From: Styela clava
Lineage: Eukaryota; Chordata; Ascidiacea; Stolidobranchia; Styelidae
Length of the DNA: 64,000 nt
Reading direction: 5' to 3'
Assembly (NCBI RefSeq): GCF_964204865.1
Contig: NC_135250.1
Span: 22,063,395-22,127,394, forward strand
The position numbers were made by a program, and so were the translations under genes. The notes beneath the pieces were generated by a model, which saw nothing but the letters and a program-made list of their open reading frames with translations, made no database searches and was not told the origin of the DNA. Positions 59,901 through 64,000 of the stretch are shown one piece after another; positions within the stretch are counted from its first letter, which is position 1, and every line of letters starts with the position of its first letter.

Positions 59901-62861
59901 TATGCAGCGTATGTCGTTGTTGTTATTTTGAAAGATTTCTATAGTCGGGATGAATAATTAAATCGCTTACTGGTATTTGATTACCCCGAATACACTTGCA
60001 CCATTGCACTCTGATATCTCGGATATAACATTCAATCTCGTAGTCAACGGGTCGTTGAACTTGTACTCTTTTCACCATTACGCCGTGATATTTCCAAAAA
60101 TCCAGGCTCAGCCATGCTAAGAAGGTTAAATTACTTTAAAGCGTTACGAGATATATTTTGCCGGCTTGTGCGCATTGGGTAATCGTTTAAAAATGAATGA
60201 CGTTATAAGCTTCAGGCTGGTCGCATGAATGCTTTAACTTATTGTTTCTGTAAACGAATTTATCGTTTTTATCTTCGACTTTACCTCAAGCTGACCGCCG
60301 CGACATTTTAAACATATGGCTACTTTTATAATTTTAATTTAACTCACCAGGGATTTAATTTGATATAATATTTTTGAACTTTGCTTCGAAGATATTGAAA
60401 ACGCTAAGCCTTAATAACTTTCGTATTGATTTTCTAGTGCTGGGTTATTCAATTTCGCATTTCCAAGTTGCTTAACTTGGTTAGGTATAGGGACGGATGG
60501 AGGTCTCAATCGCTATTCGAGAGGCATCGTCTTCAGAAGATGACTGTGTTCATCTAAGTTTAATTGTTAGGGACGATGTACAAGATGTCGTTACAAATAT
60601 CGCGACGGTGCCAGCGAATATTTTTTGGGCTAATGACTTATTTCAACCGAAAGTACTTGTAACTTGTATAAGATAAATTCGAAGTAACAGTGAGATTTTA
60701 GGTACAAATGGCGGTTCGCGCAAACGGTATTACCACATATAACATAAATCTCAGTGACCCATAAAATATAGTAATTTTGGTGGTGTTAGGCAGGGTAGTT
60801 CAATCCGGACGATATTGTTTTTGTTTTATGTTGCTTGAACGAAGCCAACTTCATCAGAAAATAGCTGGTTTAGTAGCTTTCCCCGGCACTTATAAATTAG
60901 CATACCGATTTATGCTCTCGTAAGTACAATATGGAAATATTTACAGAGCGACGTAGATACGAAGTTAAAACGCGCTATAACAACATGTTTTTAAAATATA
61001 ATCTTTTTATTTTTTCAGAGCCTGCGAGTTTGTGTAATTCCGCAGATGACGAAGTTCTGAATTCCAGTCCCGATGCTCCAAAAAAGCGCCAAGCAATACA
61101 AAACGTAGGGCATCGTACTGGGAGTATAGGCAGCAGCCTAAGATCGGGGTCCGTCCCCGAAGCTATATTGAGAAAGCAATCATCGGCATTGCAGCGTCAA
61201 AGCTCTTACTCACAGAAGGAAATGCGGCAAGCGCAAAAATGGGTGTCAGAAAGGGAGGAGCAAGCCAGACAAATAGACCTAACTAAACCAATCCGGTTAC
61301 CACCTACTGAAGAGCAAATAGGAACTAGAAACGGGAAAACTAATTCTAATGAACAGGATGAATTAATTTTACCTTGTGTTGATAAAAGAGAAGCATTGGA
61401 CTGCGCTGCGTTACGGTAAGGCTTTCGTCTTCAATATACAATTATGCTCCCTTAATTAGATAGACCTTTTCCGGGTTCCGGGTTCAATGTGACACTAATT
61501 TTAATATTGGGCTCTAAAATTATTGGTAGCTTGTTACAGACAGATAAAAATGTTTTGCTGGCCCACATTTTTCATCTACAACCGTTCCCAGCAACCGGGT
61601 TGTGAAGTCGGAGTTCGGCAGGTTTTCTTTGCTGTCGGAGTCGAAATTTTAAATTCATGGGAGACAAACTCAAAATAAAATAGGTCGTTAAGCATTTAAT
61701 AGTCAATTCAATAATGCTAAATAGTGATCCAAATTTGACTGAGTCTAGAACTGGAGTCGGGGTCAGAATTTCAACCCGGAGTTGGAGTCAAAATGTTTTC
61801 AAATTGGAGTTTGAATCCGGGGTCAATTTCTTCCAACTCGAAACCCGGAGCCTAACTCAACAATATTTTTTTCATTTCAAATTCGGGATTTGGATTCAAT
61901 AGTGAAAATTCTTGCTTCATAAGCTCTACAAGCAACAACAACAATTGTTGATCAATATTTGAATTACTAAGTTCCACTTCCTATGGTTTATACATCGATA
62001 CCCTGCTTACTTCTGAATATGTTAATTTTACACAGACTAAGAAGAATCACACAAGAAGTGGAAAATGGTCAGATTTCCCCGCAAATAATGAAAGATACGT
62101 TACAATATGCTATATCTGTACTTGAAATGAAATTTCTTAACCGGACAAGGTACTTGTAATAATAAGTTGTAATAATATTTTTATCTCATTGTGGTTCTCG
62201 AGACTAAATACTTATTATTCAACTACGCTTTTATTCCTGTAAATCGTTTATATAGCGCATATATGTTATTGTAAGATTCGACTATTGTGAGCTATTCAAT
62301 AACGCTACGGGAATCATTAGTGTGCTTATGCTGGCTCGTCCATACCTAACTCTAGTTGGCATTTGTTTTTGTATAGTTTTGGTGTCTATCATTGTATGTT
62401 ACACTATCAGTATCACTTTAGAATCTTATATGGATATTATAAAAATATGAAATCTCATTGGCCTTAACCAGAGAAGTTCATTCAAATGCCAATTATGGTG
62501 ATTAAGAGTGACCCAAAAAACCATAAATTTCTTAATTCTACGAAAAAAAATTTTAACACTTGAATGCTCGAACTTCTGTTTATGTATAATTGTACGCAAA
62601 AGTTACAGTAATAGTAGACTTTGAACCAAAATTATTCCATCTAGAATATGTTCCAAATGACTGATATGTATGGAGGTTCTGTTTTGAACTACCGGAATCT
62701 TTCTAGTGGCGTGTTTTATATTAAATATTAGCAAATTAGATACATCTTTTCTAGTTATTCTGACGATGACTCTGATGCAGATGCGTCTTTACAAGGTGAT
62801 AGCGTTGTTCCACCAGAAATCAAAAGGTGGTTGATGCAGACTTTCAGTACTTCAGGAATAG
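41934..62861 (+). CDS. PDE1: PDE1-type Ca2+/calmodulin-dependent cyclic nucleotide phosphodiesterase, 5' part (runs off window)
   Basis: Exons 41934-42753, 61019-61415, 62036-62149 and 62755-62861 join in phase (1, 2, 2) into 479 residues that stay open at the last donor. PDE1 enzymes hydrolyse cAMP/cGMP when activated by Ca2+-calmodulin. The diagnostic part is encoded by the last two exons: ALRLRRITQEVENG (a basic segment at the place of the PDE1 calmodulin-binding helix), then TLQYAISVLEMKF matching the family's EYAASVLEAVY, then VPPEIKRWLMQTF matching VPSEVRDWLASTF; this is the PDEase_I N-terminal domain. The HD catalytic domain must lie beyond the window. Residues 1-405 are a Ser/Arg-rich, probably disordered extension with basophilic kinase-like sites (RKQSS, RQSS at about 325-336) and a basic amphipathic LQKKLQRAIARRS (237-249). 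The 18-kb first intron could hide further exons. Confidence 0.85.
42913..42970 (+). repeat. Possible tRNA-like SINE head
   Basis: GGTGACTGGAGCTCAAGG followed about 30 bases later by AATTTGATTCGACTCC has A-box and B-box spacing like a tRNA-derived SINE. It does not fold into a convincing tRNA by eye, so no tRNA gene is called. Confidence 0.25.
42992..43369. mobile_element. hAT-like MITE with 8-bp target duplication
   Basis: The ends are TAGGGCTGAGCATTTCCGAA and, inverted, TAGGGCCGGGAATTTCGAA. The flanks GAAATAAT (42984-42991) and AAAATAAT (43370-43377) form an 8-bp duplication with one mismatch. TTCGAAT-type motifs recur inside both ends, suggesting a foldback structure. Confidence 0.7.
47510..47554 (+). 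other. Orphan exon-like segment in PDE1 intron 1
   Basis: ATGGCC opens a 15-codon frame (MADIHKLHVRGQFNK) ending exactly at a strong GTAAGT donor. It leaves in phase 0, which fits neither PDE1 acceptor phase (1 at 61019, 2 at 62036), so it would need an unseen linking exon or could be non-coding leader. Chance occurrence is quite possible. Confidence 0.2.
49300..49450 (+). repeat. Dispersed 'AAATCGCTTTTCT' repeat, copy
   Basis: TTGTTCATGGCGGATTTCTTGTTG, AAAAATCGCTTTTCTCGGC and AACGCTTTCGAATTAT follow the family order seen at 37425-37570. Confidence 0.55.
50416..50515 (+). CDS. PDE1: Candidate alternative first exon B of PDE1
   Basis: An ATG in good context (CGAAGATGGCG) opens 33 codons, MAAAPFARNPIHMHQ then SKKRKLASDN and a TTDFIFK end, stopping at a GTAATT donor in phase 1. 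Joined to 61019 it gives FIFK-E-PASL, the same split glutamate codon used by the long first exon. An in-frame TAG lies about 66 bases upstream and no other in-frame ATG intervenes, so the start is well defined. The G+C content is higher than the surrounding intron, as expected for an exon. KKRK resembles a short nuclear localisation signal. Being a first exon of PDE1 is inferred from phase and position. Confidence 0.55.
52226..52422. mobile_element. Mariner/Tc1-like MITE, about 195 bp
   Basis: After a TA dinucleotide the left end reads CAGAGTGACTCAAAAAATAA and the inverted right end CATGGTGACCCAAAAAACAA, a 20-bp imperfect inverted repeat, again bounded by TA. TA flanks are the mark of Tc1/mariner insertion. 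Single similar ends (GGGTGACC-CAAAAAA type) occur near 56140 and 62508. Confidence 0.7.
53173..53534. mobile_element. TA-flanked MITE with repeated CCGAAAATAAG motif
   Basis: TA then CCGTGTTTCCCC at the left; GGAGAACACGT then TA at the right, an imperfect inverted pair. Variants of the motif CCCGAAAATAAGCCCTAG occur on both strands inside (near 53200, 53238, 53460, 53500). No coding frame. TA flanks suggest Tc1/mariner mobilisation. Confidence 0.65.
55014..55117 (+). CDS. PDE1: Candidate alternative first exon C of PDE1 (short isoform)
   Basis: ATGGCTCCCGTG opens 34 codons (MAPVNRNGYSSFMSETVG, then IRRHNVDYYSLITHHN) ending at AG|GTATGA in phase 2. That phase fits the acceptor at 62036 and not the one at 61019, where the join would hit a stop after a few codons. 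The join to 62036 gives HHN-R-LRRITQE, keeping the arginine that the long form also has at this junction. The predicted isoform would skip the Ser-rich exon and start close to the calmodulin-binding segment, as short mammalian PDE1 variants do. The frame is also open upstream to about 54822, so the exact start is less certain. Confidence 0.45.
59745..59885. mobile_element. Decayed relative of the NUP43-intron hAT-like element
   Basis: The block with AAATCTATCCGAGTGA, TGTCCGAGCGG and GGAAATAAACAAGGAAGTC follows the same order as the right interior of the elements at 24743 and 26202. No terminal repeats remain here. Confidence 0.45.
60781..60865 (+). repeat. 85-bp direct repeat, copy 1 (other at 62880-62960)
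   Basis: GGTGTTAGGCAGGGTAGTTCAATCCGGACG-ATATTG and TTTTATGTTGCTTGAA ... CCAACTTCATCA are shared with the second copy. The start resembles a hAT left end, but the flank GGTGTTAGG is shared too, so the repeat boundary is wider than the terminus. Confidence 0.7.
61590..61870. repeat. GGAGTC/ACTCC-rich dispersed repeat in PDE1 intron
   Basis: Repeated GGAGTCGG, GGAGTTGGAGTC and AACCCGGAG motifs between PDE1 exons 2 and 3 resemble the ACTCCGACTCC family found in the clavanin-like gene introns, in varying orientation. A frame of 62 codons here is a product of the repeat. Confidence 0.5.
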
Positions 62862-62879
62862 GTAACTATGTATTTTGTA

Positions 62880-62960
62880 TGGTGTTAGGCAGGGTTGTCC
62901 AATCCGGACGATATTGTTGTTGTTTTATGTTGCTTGAAGGTGGCCAACTTCATCAAAAAA
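62880..62960 (+). repeat. 85-bp direct repeat, copy 2
   Basis: Differs from the copy at 60781-60865 by a few bases. The two copies bracket the Ser-rich exon and the two PDE1 N-domain exons, 2.1 kb apart. Confidence 0.7.
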
Positions 62961-62961
62961 G

Positions 62962-64000
62962 TAATAATTCCGATTCTGGACTGGTTCGAATTGTCAAAAA
63001 CTTTTAATAATCGTGTTAATTTAAAACAGGGGTTCCCATAGCCTTTATTCTCTCGTTTACCAAATGGCAAATTTCAAATGTAAAATTCACCCCTCCAAAT
63101 TCTAGTGAGCTGTGCTATAAGTCAACTATGAAAAAATGGAACTAAAAGATAGGCGGCCTCTCTGTAGCGGGGAGCACATTGGACATCAATTGCGCGATTG
63201 ATTACGTTGCAATCTTTTATGTAGGCAACAGCCACATTTGGCCATGTACTTCCTTGCTTGTATAATTTGCATCATTGGAATTTTACGATTTTTTAAAGTT
63301 TGGCTGATATTGGTTGGAATTTCTGCTACGTTTTTGATTAAATTAAAATCGATTAGCGAATTGGACGTACATCCCTTTATTTGAACTGGTTTACTAACCA
63401 AGAAAACTAATTAGTTTATAACTATGGTGGCGGAGTAAGCTTATTGATTTTTCCAAAAAGAAGATATATCGGTATTTGTGTGATCAAACTTGCGTTGCTT
63501 GAGAATAAATAACACAAAATACTAGGGTCGCGAGTTTAAAGGGAAGGCATAATTGCCAGACGATTTTGAAATTGACGAATTCAATTTTCTAAATTTTGGG
63601 TAGTTTGTCGGATAGGTTTCACATAATAAAAATACAAAACATGAAATCATATTATGACATCACACAATTTGAATTTTCAAATGCCATATATTCAAATTGG
63701 TGAATTTAATTACCGGGCCTTTAGGTATAGGTTATCAGATAGTTTTTACTTGCATTGTAATAAAAGGTATTTTTGACGATTGAGCACGAAGAATTCACGA
63801 AAATTTGAATCTAGACAATCGACTCCAAATCCCGACTTCGGGTTGTAAAAAATTCTGACTCCGACTTCAGCTCTGACATTCAGGAAATCAAATTTTGATA
63901 AGACAACGATAATTAGGAACGCTTATTAAACCTAATGCGTCTCGATTTTTTGTATAAAAATTTGGTTCTTTCATCAGCATTAAAAGTTTGTAAATCCCAC
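62962..64000. other. PDE1 intron running to the right edge
   Basis: After the donor at 62862 I see no further PDE1 exon; the next expected segment, leading into the catalytic domain, is absent. A hAT-like left end (CAGGGGTTCCCATAG) is at 63027. Sequence from about 63820 to 64000 with AATCCCGACTTCGGGTTG and CTGACTCCGACTTC belongs to the ACTCC repeat family and continues past the edge. Confidence 0.5.

Larger units (their letters stand above)
55118..61018. other. PDE1 intron before the Ser-rich exon
   Basis: No exon recognised. Related short blocks (GGATAGATGT...) at 57061 and 57972 suggest two copies of a low-copy repeat in direct orientation. A weak relative of the NUP43-intron hAT element is at 59745-59885 and a repeat copy at 60781-60865. 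The rest is AT-rich and unremarkable. Confidence 0.45.

Noticed and set aside
1..64000. CRISPR array, bacterial operon, integrated virus or rRNA genes
   Set aside because: No regularly spaced identical repeats, no ribosome-binding-site-led tandem genes, no viral protein signatures and no rRNA-like sequence; the spliced genes show nuclear animal DNA.

Overview
This is an AT-rich animal nuclear window with short exons, GT-AG introns, polyadenylation signals and many DNA-transposon remnants. The most telling locus is a clavanin-like antimicrobial prepropeptide gene at 9336-12224. Clavanins are known to me only from haemocytes of the solitary ascidian Styela clava, so I infer S. clava or a close styelid tunicate. 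The other genes (Mu-class glutathione transferase, NUP43, a secreted sushi-domain protein, a PDE1 phosphodiesterase) fit an invertebrate chordate. All exon models below were built by hand from ORFs, splice sites and codon-phase continuity. No transcript or database evidence was available.

Layout. 1-9300: no gene recognised; a patchwork of hAT-like elements, some nested. 9336-12224 (+): four-exon clavanin-like gene whose last intron and exon were duplicated in tandem. 12300-15500: intergenic, with two clear hAT-like non-autonomous elements bearing 8-bp target duplications. 15540-19225 (+): eight-exon Mu-class GST. 20861-27321 (-): five-exon NUP43, convergent with the GST; its 3.3-kb first intron (in transcript order) holds two copies of one hAT-like element. 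27322-29669: divergent intergenic region with an apparently interrupted tRNA-like SINE. 29670-32896 (+): small secreted protein with two CCP/sushi domains. 33000-41900: no gene recognised; repeats, including a recent 255-bp tandem duplication. 41934-62861 and beyond (+): the 5' half of a PDE1-type calcium/calmodulin-dependent cyclic nucleotide phosphodiesterase, whose catalytic exons must lie past the right edge.

The neighbouring genes are not an operon and have unrelated roles: innate defence peptide, detoxification, nuclear pore scaffold, possibly complement-like or adhesive secreted protein, and cyclic nucleotide signalling. The two most notable observations are the remodelled clavanin gene, which encodes a second, His/Tyr-rich peptide cassette, and the PDE1 5' region. 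There, three separate candidate first exons (two ending in phase 1, one in phase 2) each join in frame to a PDE1 acceptor of matching phase, which predicts isoforms with different N-termini.
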